11,803 nt of DNA, from NCBI GenBank assembly GCA_015228695.1, contig JADGDA010000052.1, forward strand, positions 1-11,803, written 5' to 3'. The DNA comes from Alphaproteobacteria bacterium (GTDB lineage: Bacteria; Pseudomonadota; Alphaproteobacteria; Rhodospirillales; Rhodospirillaceae). The notes beneath the pieces were generated by a model. The model did not search any database. It saw only the letters and a list, made by a program, of their open reading frames with translations, and was not told the origin of the DNA. Made by a program: the position numbers and the translations under genes. Below are positions 1 through 6,260 of this stretch, piece by piece. Positions within the stretch are counted from its first letter, which is position 1, and each line of letters opens with the position of its first letter.

Positions 1-892
1 ATTTACGGAAGACCAAGGTGATCCAGGGTTCGAGGACGATGCGGCGGCGGAGCCTCAGTCCCTGGGTGCGGAAGCGGGAGATGATCTGCGGCCCCTGGCG
101 CTCCAGCAATCCGGAAAGGATGAGCGTGCCTCCCGGCTCCAGGGCCGCCGCCGCCGCCGCCGCCATGGCCGCCAATGGCCGTGCCAGGATGTTGGCGACG
201 ATCAGGTCGAAGGGAGCCCGCCTGCGGACGGCCCGGCCGTGAAACCCGTCCCCGGCGAAGGCGCGGACCAGCCCGGGAACCCCGTTGAGCCGGGCATTGG
301 CGGTGGCGACCCGCGCCGCTTCCGGATCGATATCGACGGCCGTCACCGGGACGCGCCACCTCTTGGCGACGGCCAGGGCCAGGATTCCCGAGCCGCACCC
401 CATGTCGAGCGGACGCCGCGCCGCCCGCGCCCGCGCCAACTCGGCCAGGGCCAGCAGACAGCCGCGCGTGCTCTGGTGCTCACCGGACCCGAAGGCGGTC
501 CCCGCGTCCACCAGCAAGGAAATCCTGGCCGCCGGCGTCACCCCATCGAAATGGGACCCGTGGACGAAGAAGGGGCCGATTTCCATCGGCGGAAAGGCAT
601 TCAGATTCTCGCCGACCCAATCGCGCGCGCCGAGGCGCTCGACCACGACCGGAGGCTCGGCCACCCCCGCCGCCGCCGCCGCCACGGCCATCAGCCCGGC
701 AAGCTCGGCCGGAGGGGGCGGCTTGCGGCAGACGCCGTCCAGGGTCCAGAACCCCTTGTCGGGGCCTTCCTCGATCTCGAAACACAAAACCGCCTCGGTC
801 ACCCGGTCCAACACGGACTCGAAGGCCCCAACCGCCTGTTCGGGAACGGTCAGACGGACGCGCCAAGCATCGACGACGGGTTGAACGGCCAT
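1..892 (-). CDS. prmA: Ribosomal protein L11 methyltransferase PrmA (3' end at window edge)
   Basis: SAM-dependent methyltransferase that in characterised bacteria methylates ribosomal protein L11 in the cytoplasm. The minus-strand frame is open from the ATG at 892 to base 1 and gives 297 residues, close to the usual PrmA length of about 290. The last full codon in the window (AAA) is followed by a T, so the stop is probably the very next codon, outside the window. Seen in the translation: an N-terminal domain, then AFGSGEH (PrmA family substrate-domain motif), the SAM-binding glycine motif DMGCGSG at about residues 163-169, an acidic VDIDP strand ending, and ANILA around N234 (the N-x-L-A motif typical of PrmA), then SGLL near the C-terminus. 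Two alanine runs are encoded by GCC-type trinucleotide repeats. The gene lies downstream of the ART-like cassette on the same strand, separated by 111 bases, so it probably has its own promoter. Function is assigned by family motifs; confidence is high. Confidence 0.93.
   Translation of the reverse strand, partial: MAVQPVVDAWRVRLTVPEQAVGAFESVLDRVTEAVLCFEIEEGPDKGFWTLDGVCRKPPPPAELAGLMAVAAAAAGVAEPPVVVERLGARDWVGENLNAFPPMEIGPFFVHGSHFDGVTPAARISLLVDAGTAFGSGEHQSTRGCLLALAELARARAARRPLDMGCGSGILALAVAKRWRVPVTAVDIDPEAARVATANARLNGVPGLVRAFAGDGFHGRAVRRRAPFDLIVANILARPLAAMAAAAAAALEPGGTLILSGLLERQGPQIISRFRTQGLRLRRRIVLEPWITLVFRK
145..167. repeat. GCC trinucleotide run in prmA (alanine tract)
   Basis: A run of about seven GCC triplets (on the plus strand) encodes consecutive alanines near the C-terminal end of PrmA, in the helix before LEPGGTLILSG. 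A shorter similar run lies at about 668-683, in the interdomain region. Both are in frame, so length changes would not shift the reading frame. Confidence 0.7.
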
Positions 893-1003
893 GAAGAACG
901 CCCCCGAAAAACAAACCACCCCGCAGGCTAATCCCCCGGAGCGATAGATATAAAAGCGTGGCTTACCAGTTGTGAGAAAAATCCTACATCCAAACACTTG
1001 GGC
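893..1003 (-). promoter_or_regulatory. AT-rich leader upstream of prmA, possible promoter
   Basis: This 111-base gap separates the ART-like gene from prmA on the same strand. It is clearly more AT-rich than the surroundings. On the minus strand it contains TTTTATATC (about 949-957), which resembles a sigma70 -10 element. I see no convincing -35 hexamer at 16-18 bases, so only a general promoter region is proposed. No Rho-independent terminator for the upstream cassette is evident. Low confidence. Confidence 0.25.
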
Positions 1004-1588
1004 TCAGATTGTGGAGTGTAAATGCTCCGGAAACACTCTGAAGTAACCCTTGATCACCCGCAACTCCCGAACACAGATTTGAATATGCGTCTTGTGGCGC
1101 AGTTTCGAACCAGGGAAAACTTCATCTCCCTCGATAAAAAGACCCCTAACCGTATCATATGGACGCAACGGCTCCGGACGATGATTTTTTCTCATTTCGT
1201 GAAGATGTTGAATGACGGCGCAATCCAATTTGCGTTTCATGCCCGTGGTTCCGTTTGTAGGAAGAGAAAGCTCGGCCACGAAAGACAACTCCTTAAGCGC
1301 GCGATAGGCTTTGGCAACGGCTTCATGTGCATGGCGCGACATCAAATTCAGCGAGCGCCCAAGGTGCAATGCCGCTCCAACGACGGCAGCCCCCTCCTCC
1401 CCGTAGCGCTCCCTGGCCCATTCGAGGCCACGAATCGGGTCATTTTCCCAAAAGTAGATGCCGCCCCCGAGCCAATCGTAATCATTACTACTCGGCTCAA
1501 GATGCGCCTCCCCCGACAAAACCCGCTCGGCAACCTCCCTGCTGCACCCGTGGTAGCAGAGAACGATCGAATTCGAGAGCGTTTCCAA
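1004..1588 (-). CDS. Putative ADP-ribosyltransferase-fold (PARP-like) protein, toxin candidate
   Basis: 194 residues if translation starts at the TTG at 1588. I do not recognise a named gene. What is visible: an early strand with YHG (H13), then YDWLGGGIYFWE (Y45), which matches the H and Y motifs of the PARP-type ADP-ribosyltransferase fold (HG... and GxGIYF). Near the end comes THIQICV (Q170), positioned like the third catalytic strand, where PARPs carry E and related families carry other residues. An H-Y-Q triad is therefore my inference. The block VVGAALHLGRSLNL and the C-terminal KGYFRV seem conserved in many bacterial hypothetical proteins, from memory. It follows the 56-aa gene with no gap and no clear Shine-Dalgarno of its own, suggesting translational coupling. 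Two 60-base samples of the gene (1081-1200) hand-count to 47-48% G+C, well below the neighbours, which suggests horizontal acquisition. Alternatives: a phage or plasmid-borne effector, or a defence protein, rather than a toxin-antitoxin toxin. Confidence 0.72.
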   Translation of the reverse strand: METLSNSIVLCYHGCSREVAERVLSGEAHLEPSSNDYDWLGGGIYFWENDPIRGLEWARERYGEEGAAVVGAALHLGRSLNLMSRHAHEAVAKAYRALKELSFVAELSLPTNGTTGMKRKLDCAVIQHLHEMRKNHRPEPLRPYDTVRGLFIEGDEVFPGSKLRHKTHIQICVRELRVIKGYFRVFPEHLHSTI

Positions 1589-1759
1589 TCACGAGCGGCC
1601 CGGGAAAAGGTGGCTGTTCTCGTAGTTCGGCGAAAGGCTGCCATCTTCGGTGATGAACCCTTCGTCACGGAGTTGTTGGCGCGCCTCCTCCCGTGTTCGA
1701 GTCCGCTCCGTATCCTGGCGGATCGCCTCCAAACACTCGCGATATTCTTGCTCGGTCAT
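1589..1759 (-). CDS. Small 56-aa protein paired with the ART-like gene, antitoxin candidate
   Basis: A short highly charged protein, 56 residues, beginning MTEQEYRECL. The ATG at 1759 is chosen because GGAGG lies at 1768-1772, eight bases upstream, an ideal spacing. Upstream in-frame starts (for example 1870, giving 93 residues) have no comparable ribosome binding site. The first half looks like one amphipathic helix (residues 2-33), followed by GFITEDGSLSPNYE, a segment resembling the tails of many small partner proteins that end in G-x-[LI]-[TY]-x-DG-x-L-x-x-x-Y (my recollection, not a database hit). Its TGA stop (1591-1589) is followed directly and in the same frame by the TTG start of the ART-like gene. 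Its position first in a two-gene operon ahead of a putative toxic enzyme fits an antitoxin or immunity role, but no DNA-binding domain is recognisable. Function unproven. Confidence 0.65.
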   Translation of the reverse strand: MTEQEYRECLEAIRQDTERTRTREEARQQLRDEGFITEDGSLSPNYENSHLFPGRS

Positions 1760-1960
1760 CGGCCCATCCTCCCCCTCGGGGCTTGCAATCCCGTCGCCCA
1801 CGTCCACACCACGAAACCAGCGCCAAAACGCGATAAGCGCGTGCCGCCATAGCCTCACGGAGCGTATCATGGCCCGCGAACGGTGGATAAAACACTTTGA
1901 GCATGTTATGCGAAAAAATGTTGATATGTCTGCTGGGCATAGCATCGGTCAGGACCGGAC
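1760..1960. promoter_or_regulatory. Divergent control region between the small cassette and the SpoIIE gene
   Basis: About 200 bases separate two divergent genes, so both promoters are expected here. The stretch 1885-1945 is AT-rich relative to the rest of the window. Visible elements are a short palindrome GCATGTTATGC at 1901-1911, TTGAGC at 1897-1902 as a weak plus-strand -35 candidate without a good -10, and CGGTCAGGACCG at 1946-1957, a near-perfect 12-base palindrome that contains the likely Shine-Dalgarno (AGGA, 1951-1954) of the phosphatase gene. The last could be an operator or simply chance. No specific promoter can be defended. Confidence 0.35.
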
Positions 1961-3949
1961 ATGTCGATCCATAAGAAACTGCTGATCGTGCTGTTGATCG
2001 TCGCGCTGCCGCCGCTTCTGATCATCGGGCTGTTCGATCATCAGATGGCGGTGCGGATGACCGAGACCTTGTCCGCCCTGCGCCAGGACACCCTGGCCGA
2101 GCAGACCGTCAAGCGGCTTCGTCTGCTTGTGGACGTCTCCGGCGCCGTGCTCGACAGGGAACGCCGCTTGGCGGAGGTTTCCCTGGCGGCGCAGGCGTGG
2201 GAGCTGGAAACCCGTCTCAAGGAGGCCGCCCCGGAGAAGCCGCGACGCGACGCCAGGAAAAAGCCCGCGCCTCCCACCGAGGAGACCCCTCCCCTCCCCC
2301 CCGCGACGCTTCTCAGGCTGCTGGCCTCCCCCTTGGAGACGACGCCGGGCGCGGCTGGGGATTCGTTCGACAGCCGCCAAGTGCTGCTCGCCACCGGAGT
2401 CCGGATCGACCTTTCCACGGGCCGGGCCTCGGGGGGCAAACGGCGGCCGGGGCGGCGGTGGAAGGAATGGTTCGACTCGTCGATGGCCCAGGACGGCCCC
2501 CTCTGGACCATCATCCCCGACAGCGGCGACGGGGAGTCGGGCGCCCTGGTGGTGTCGATGCCCCTTCATGCCCAGGACGGAACCGCCGTGGCTCTGACCA
2601 CCGTGCGCCTCTCGGCGAAATTCCTGCTTCAATCCGTGCCCCTGCCTGCGGAAACCCCGGCCGGCGCCAGCCTGATGCTCGTCGACCCGGTGCGGGGGGA
2701 AACGGCCTCCCTCCTCGCCGTGACGCCTCCACCGGCCGCAACCCCGGCGGCCCTGCCCCGGTTGGAGGCCATCGCCAAGGCGTTCATTATCGCCGCTTCC
2801 GGAGCTGCCTCCAGCGCGGAGAGCGGCATCGGCCAGATGGACGTGGACGGCAAGCCCATGCTGCTGATCTTCGGACCTGCTGGACGATTGGGTCCCCGGC
2901 TCGTGCTCGCCGTGGAAAAAGACTCCCTGGTTTCCGGGATGACGGCGCAGGAACGCAGCGCCCGCCGACGCGTCGACCAGCAGTTGATGGCGGCGGCGGT
3001 GGCCTTGGCGTTGCTCCTGCTCATCGGCGTCGCGCTGTCGTTCATCGCCGCCCGTTCCATCACCCAGCCGATCGAGGAACTGGCGGAGGTGGCCGGACGT
3101 CTCGCCGAGGGCGACATGGAGGCCAGGGCCGACATTCATACCGGCGACGAGATGGAGGAACTCGGGGCCGCCTTCAACGCCATGCTTCCCAAGTTGCAGG
3201 ACCGGGTCCGGATGCGCGACGCCCTGTCCCTGGCGATGGAGGTGCAGCAGAAGCTGCTCCCGGCCTCGGCGCCGCACGTCCCCGGACTGGACCTGGGCGG
3301 CCTCAGCCTGTACTGCGACGAAACCGGAGGCGACTATTACGACTTCATCGAGATATCGGAACTCAGTTCCCAGAGGATCGGCATCGCGGTGGGCGACGTC
3401 GCCGGCCATGGAATCGCCGCCGCTCTGCTGATGGCGACGGCCCGCGCCCTCCTGCGCAGCAGGGCTTCCCAGGCTGGAAGCCTTTCCCAGGTCATGACCG
3501 AGATCAACAGTCACATCGCCGACGACGCCCACGCCGGCCGCTTCATGACCCTTTTCTACGGGGTGATCGACGCCACGCGGCGGAGTCTGCGGTGGGTCAG
3601 CGCCGGTCACGCCCCGGCGATCCTGTATCATCAGGCCACCGACACCTTCTCGGAGCTGGCCGGCCATGACATTCCCCTCGGAATCGAGCCCGGTTGGGTC
3701 TTCCGCGAGGACCGCCGCGACGGCTGGATGCCCGGCGAGCTGATCGCCATCGGAACGGACGGCATTTGGGAAACCCGCGACCCCAGCGGAGCCATGTTCG
3801 GCATGGACGCCCTCCACGGGATCATCCGCGCCAACGCCCATCGGAGCGCCTCGGACATCTGCAACGCCGTCGCCGCCAGCCTGCGGGAATTCCGCCATGG
3901 CCGCCCGCAAGACGACGACATCACGCTGGTCATCGTGAAATTCGTCTGA
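1961..3949 (+). CDS. Membrane-bound sensor PP2C phosphatase (HAMP-SpoIIE/RsbU type)
   Basis: 662-residue serine/threonine phosphatase of the SpoIIE/RsbU group, expected to dephosphorylate an anti-sigma-factor antagonist in response to an external signal. Order of parts: transmembrane helix at about 7-24; a periplasmic sensor region of roughly 310 residues, Cache-like in its later half (DGTAVALTTVRLS) but not securely assignable; transmembrane helix at about 343-364; HAMP linker at about 365-415 (SITQPIEEL ... GDEMEELGAAFN); then the phosphatase domain from about 425 to the end. Metal-binding aspartates are all present: D458 in GGDYYD, D479 in GDVAGHG, D600 in TDGIWE and D652 in QDDDIT, so the enzyme should be active. 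Residues 88-113 form a basic and proline-rich stretch unusual for a sensor domain. The ATG at 1961 has AGGA six bases upstream. No STAS-domain or anti-sigma kinase gene lies in the window, so its target is encoded elsewhere. Convergent with phoU. Confidence 0.9.
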   Translation: MSIHKKLLIVLLIVALPPLLIIGLFDHQMAVRMTETLSALRQDTLAEQTVKRLRLLVDVSGAVLDRERRLAEVSLAAQAWELETRLKEAAPEKPRRDARKKPAPPTEETPPLPPATLLRLLASPLETTPGAAGDSFDSRQVLLATGVRIDLSTGRASGGKRRPGRRWKEWFDSSMAQDGPLWTIIPDSGDGESGALVVSMPLHAQDGTAVALTTVRLSAKFLLQSVPLPAETPAGASLMLVDPVRGETASLLAVTPPPAATPAALPRLEAIAKAFIIAASGAASSAESGIGQMDVDGKPMLLIFGPAGRLGPRLVLAVEKDSLVSGMTAQERSARRRVDQQLMAAAVALALLLLIGVALSFIAARSITQPIEELAEVAGRLAEGDMEARADIHTGDEMEELGAAFNAMLPKLQDRVRMRDALSLAMEVQQKLLPASAPHVPGLDLGGLSLYCDETGGDYYDFIEISELSSQRIGIAVGDVAGHGIAAALLMATARALLRSRASQAGSLSQVMTEINSHIADDAHAGRFMTLFYGVIDATRRSLRWVSAGHAPAILYHQATDTFSELAGHDIPLGIEPGWVFREDRRDGWMPGELIAIGTDGIWETRDPSGAMFGMDALHGIIRANAHRSASDICNAVAASLREFRHGRPQDDDITLVIVKFV

Positions 3950-3954
3950 GTCAT

Positions 3955-3983
3955 GCCACCGGTCATTAAGAATGGCCGGTGGC
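3955..3983. repeat. Palindromic repeat, copy 1 (downstream of the phosphatase gene)
   Basis: Five bases after the phosphatase stop codon, a 13-base arm (GCCACCGGTCATT) pairs with AATGGCCGGTGGC across a three-base AAG loop, with one G-U wobble. Bases 3960-3983 recur exactly at 4031-4054. There is no T-run after either side, so a classic Rho-independent terminator is not supported, although the hairpin may still stop transcription or protect the 3' end of the mRNA. It resembles a REP-type extragenic palindrome. Confidence 0.8.
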
Positions 3984-4030
3984 GGCCCCCTCAATCGCCG
4001 GGCGGGCGCGTCCGCGCCCTGGGCTTTCGG

Positions 4031-4054
4031 CGGTCATTAAGAATGGCCGGTGGC
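4031..4054. repeat. Palindromic repeat, copy 2 (downstream of phoU)
   Basis: Exact 24-base direct copy of 3960-3983, in the same orientation, 71 bases further on and six bases before the phoU stop codon. Its hairpin is shorter (about 8 bp, CGGTCATT with AATGGCCG, loop AAG), because the outer arm of copy 1 is missing. A shared CCTCAAT follows both copies at slightly different spacing, so the original unit may have been longer. It sits between convergent genes, where REP-like elements commonly lie. Confidence 0.78.
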
Positions 4055-4060
4055 ATCACC

Positions 4061-4774
4061 TCAATGTTCGAGGCGGAAGCTGGACGTGTCCACCTTCGGG
4101 CGCTCCCCGGTCAGGGGCTCGCCCTTGACCATGTAGTAGACGACCTCGGCGATGTTGGTCGCATGGTCCCCCGCGCGTTCGATATTCTTACCGATGAACA
4201 TCAGGTGACTGCACGACGTGATGTTGCGCGGGTCTTCCAGCATGTAGGTCAGCAACTCGCGGAACAGCGCCGAACATTGGTCGTCAACCTCGTGGTCGCG
4301 CCGCCAGATCTGTTCGGCCAAGCCCACGTCGTGGGTGTCGTAGGCATGAACCACATCCTTCAGCATCTCGCCCACCAGGGCGCCCATGCGCAGAATCCCG
4401 CCGATGGCCGGCATCTGCGGCAATGAATTCAGCAGCAGGGTGCGCTTCGCGACGTTGACGGCCAAGTCGGCCACCCGCTCCAGCTCCCCCGCCGCCTTCA
4501 AGGTGCCGATCACCCGGCGCAGATCGTCCGCCACCGGACTGCGGAGGGCAAGGACGCGCACCGTCAGTTCGTTGACGGCGTGGTCGCTCTCATCGACCTT
4601 GGCATCGTTGGCCATGACCCTGACCGCGAGGTCCCCGTCACCCCGGGCCAGGGCGTCGACGGCGTCCGCAAGCTGGTCCCGCGCCAGTTCGCCCATGCGG
4701 ACGATGGTTTCATGCAATTCGCGCAGTTCGCCGTCATAGGCCCTTACCGTGTGCGAGGCGTCGATTTCCGACAT
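4061..4774 (-). CDS. phoU: Phosphate signalling regulator PhoU
   Basis: 237-residue all-helical cytoplasmic protein that links the Pst phosphate transporter to the PhoR kinase and keeps the Pho regulon off when phosphate is plentiful. Two PhoU repeats are visible, each with the E-x-x-x-D metal-binding signature: ELERVADLAVN (about 97-107) and NIERAGDHATN (about 197-207). Length matches the family. The ATG at 4774 is preferred over the in-frame ATG at 4795 because AAGGAGGG lies just upstream with about six bases of spacing; that Shine-Dalgarno is inside the last codons of phoR. The phoR stop and the phoU start are one base apart, which implies coupled translation. In many proteobacteria phoU follows pstSCAB; here it follows phoR directly. 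The gene ends next to the palindromic repeat. Confidence 0.95.
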   Translation of the reverse strand: MSEIDASHTVRAYDGELRELHETIVRMGELARDQLADAVDALARGDGDLAVRVMANDAKVDESDHAVNELTVRVLALRSPVADDLRRVIGTLKAAGELERVADLAVNVAKRTLLLNSLPQMPAIGGILRMGALVGEMLKDVVHAYDTHDVGLAEQIWRRDHEVDDQCSALFRELLTYMLEDPRNITSCSHLMFIGKNIERAGDHATNIAEVVYYMVKGEPLTGERPKVDTSSFRLEH

Positions 4775-4775
4775 G

Positions 4776-6221
4776 CTACCCTCCTTGGTCCTCAAGCGGG
4801 AGAAAAACGGTGAACGTGCTCCCCCGGCCGATCTCGCTTTCGATGGACATCGCGCCCCGATGCCGGTTCACCACATGCTTGACGATGGCCAGCCCGAGCC
4901 CCGTGCCGCCCATTTCCCGCGACCGGGCCGCGTCCACCCGGTAAAAACGCTCGGTCAGACGGGGAAGATGGTCCTTGCCGATGCCGTCCCCGCGATCACG
5001 CACGGAAACGGACACCACGGGCCTCGCCGAGCCTCCGGGCATCGAGGCGGGCCCCCGCTCCTCCCGGCGCGCGACGATATCGACCGAGGTTCCGGGACGC
5101 CCGTATTTGATCGCGTTGTCCAAAAGGTTGGTGAACACCTGGACCAGTTCGTCCGAATCTCCGTGTATATGAGGCAAATCTTTTGCGATTTCAATTGATA
5201 ATGACACGTCTCTCTCTTTTGCTCTAAGCTCCAGGGTGGCCACGACGTGGTGGAGGATTTCCCCCGGGTCCACCCGTCCGCTGGGCCGGGTGTGCTCGTT
5301 CATCTCGATCCGCGACAGGGAGAGGAGGTCGCCCACCATCCGGGTCATCCGCGCGGTCTGTTCGTGCATGATCCCGAGAAATCTCTCCCGCGCTTCGGTA
5401 TCGTCGCGGGCGGGTCCCTCCAGGGTTTCGATAAAGCCGCTCAGGATCGTGAGCGGAGTGCGCAGTTCGTGGGACACGTTGGCGACGAAGTCGGCGCGCA
5501 TCTGCTCGGTGCGCAGAATGGCCGTCACGTCGTACAGCGCCAGGAGCGTGCCCGAAGCCTCCCCGCCCCGATCGTTCTCCGGGTCGCCGGGTTGCGGCAG
5601 AGCCTCCACGCGGAGGCGGAAAATACGCTCCGACGGTCCGGAAGGCAGGGACACCACCACGTCGCCGGCCGGAGCACGCCCCGAAAGCACGGCCTCCACA
5701 GCCTCCAGAACCTCCGGGTCGCGCAGCACGGTCGCCAGGTCGAGGCCCTTGATCTCCCTGCCGAACAGGCGGCGGGCGGCTCTGTTGGCGCGCTCGATCC
5801 GCCGGTTCCCGGCCAGCAGCAGCAAGGGATCGGGAAGGTTGTCGAGGACGACATCGTTGAACGTCAGCAGGGAATGGATTTCACTGGTCCGTTGCCGCCA
5901 GGACCGCCCCAGATCGGCGATGGCTCCCGACAGAACGGCGGACGCGGCCCAGGAAGAGAGACGGGGCGGCGTGGCCTCGGTTCCGCGCGCCAGTTCCCGC
6001 GCATAGGCCGAAACCGCCAGCATGTCGGCGAACAGCGGCCGCAGCAACAGGGCCACCGCCGCCACCGCGACCACCACGCCGCCCAGCACCGGGGCCAGTC
6101 CGACCTTGCCGAAAGCCAGCAGAATGGCCGCCCCCCCGATTGCGGGCAGGGCGACCGCAACGGCCGTCCCCACCAGACGGCGCCCCACCAGACGGCGCAG
6201 GGGCAGGGGCGGCCGATTCAT
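4776..6221 (-). CDS. phoR: Phosphate regulon sensor histidine kinase PhoR
   Basis: 481-residue membrane sensor kinase that should phosphorylate PhoB at low phosphate. Parts in order: two hydrophobic segments at about 17-37 and 42-62 with almost no periplasmic loop (typical of PhoR, which senses through Pst and PhoU); a linker; a PAS domain at about 115-235 (NLPDPLLLL ... LYDVTAIL); a HisKA domain with the phospho-acceptor H251 in NVSHELRTP; an ATPase domain with the N-box NLLDN (365-369), G1 box DRGDGIG (409-415) and G2 box GGTGLGL (438-444). The family is a large histidine-kinase group, but the adjacent phoU makes PhoR the best name. The ATG at 6221 has AGGA six bases upstream. It lies 37 bases after the malic enzyme gene on the same strand, so read-through is possible. 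Codons for residues 331-355 are strikingly AT-rich. Confidence 0.9.
   Translation of the reverse strand: MNRPPLPLRRLVGRRLVGTAVAVALPAIGGAAILLAFGKVGLAPVLGGVVVAVAAVALLLRPLFADMLAVSAYARELARGTEATPPRLSSWAASAVLSGAIADLGRSWRQRTSEIHSLLTFNDVVLDNLPDPLLLLAGNRRIERANRAARRLFGREIKGLDLATVLRDPEVLEAVEAVLSGRAPAGDVVVSLPSGPSERIFRLRVEALPQPGDPENDRGGEASGTLLALYDVTAILRTEQMRADFVANVSHELRTPLTILSGFIETLEGPARDDTEARERFLGIMHEQTARMTRMVGDLLSLSRIEMNEHTRPSGRVDPGEILHHVVATLELRAKERDVSLSIEIAKDLPHIHGDSDELVQVFTNLLDNAIKYGRPGTSVDIVARREERGPASMPGGSARPVVSVSVRDRGDGIGKDHLPRLTERFYRVDAARSREMGGTGLGLAIVKHVVNRHRGAMSIESEIGRGSTFTVFLPLEDQGG
5164..5194 (-). promoter_or_regulatory. Possible internal promoter within phoR, facing phoU
   Basis: Inside an AT-rich patch of phoR the minus strand reads TTGAAA (5194-5189), five of six matches to a sigma70 -35, followed by CATATA (17-base spacer) or TATACA (19-base spacer) as -10 candidates. 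It would give phoU a transcript independent of full-length phoR, starting some 380 bases ahead of its ATG. Based on hexamer similarity only. Confidence 0.25.
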
Positions 6222-6245
6222 CGGCTTTCCTCGGAGATGTCGGGC

Positions 6246-6260
6246 GATCCCCCCGGGATC
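6246..6260. repeat. Short inverted repeat at the end of the malic enzyme gene
   Basis: GATCCC and GGGATC flank a three-base CCC loop, giving a perfect 6-bp hairpin that overlaps the first two bases of the malic enzyme stop codon as read on the plus strand. There is no T-run, so it is at best a weak pause or 3'-end structure before phoR. Confidence 0.35.

Noticed and set aside
1004..1588. Assignment of the ART-like protein to DarT or another named toxin family
   Set aside because: The motifs show only a general PARP-like fold; no sequence feature specific to DarT or another named toxin could be seen.
1022..1852. A 276-codon plus-strand open frame over the ART-like cassette
   Set aside because: It has no recognisable domain and is mostly antisense to the 194-aa gene, whose ART-type motifs and upstream ribosome binding site make the minus strand the coding strand. 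The lower G+C makes this frame slightly less trivial than the others, but nothing supports it.
1589..1945. Longer forms (93 or 118 residues) of the small cassette protein
   Set aside because: The ATG at 1759 has a well-spaced GGAGG; the upstream starts lack one and the added residues look like translated intergenic DNA.
1949..3994. A 681-codon minus-strand open frame over the phosphatase gene
   Set aside because: Low-complexity G, H, D, R and Q composition, no motif, and the opposite strand encodes a complete HAMP-PP2C protein.
3955..4054. Rho-independent terminators at the palindromic repeats
   Set aside because: The stems are adequate but neither strand has a following T-run, so they are recorded as repeats.
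6222..6258. Pho box upstream of phoR
   Set aside because: No CTGTCAT-type direct repeat is visible in the short gap or just inside the maeB end.
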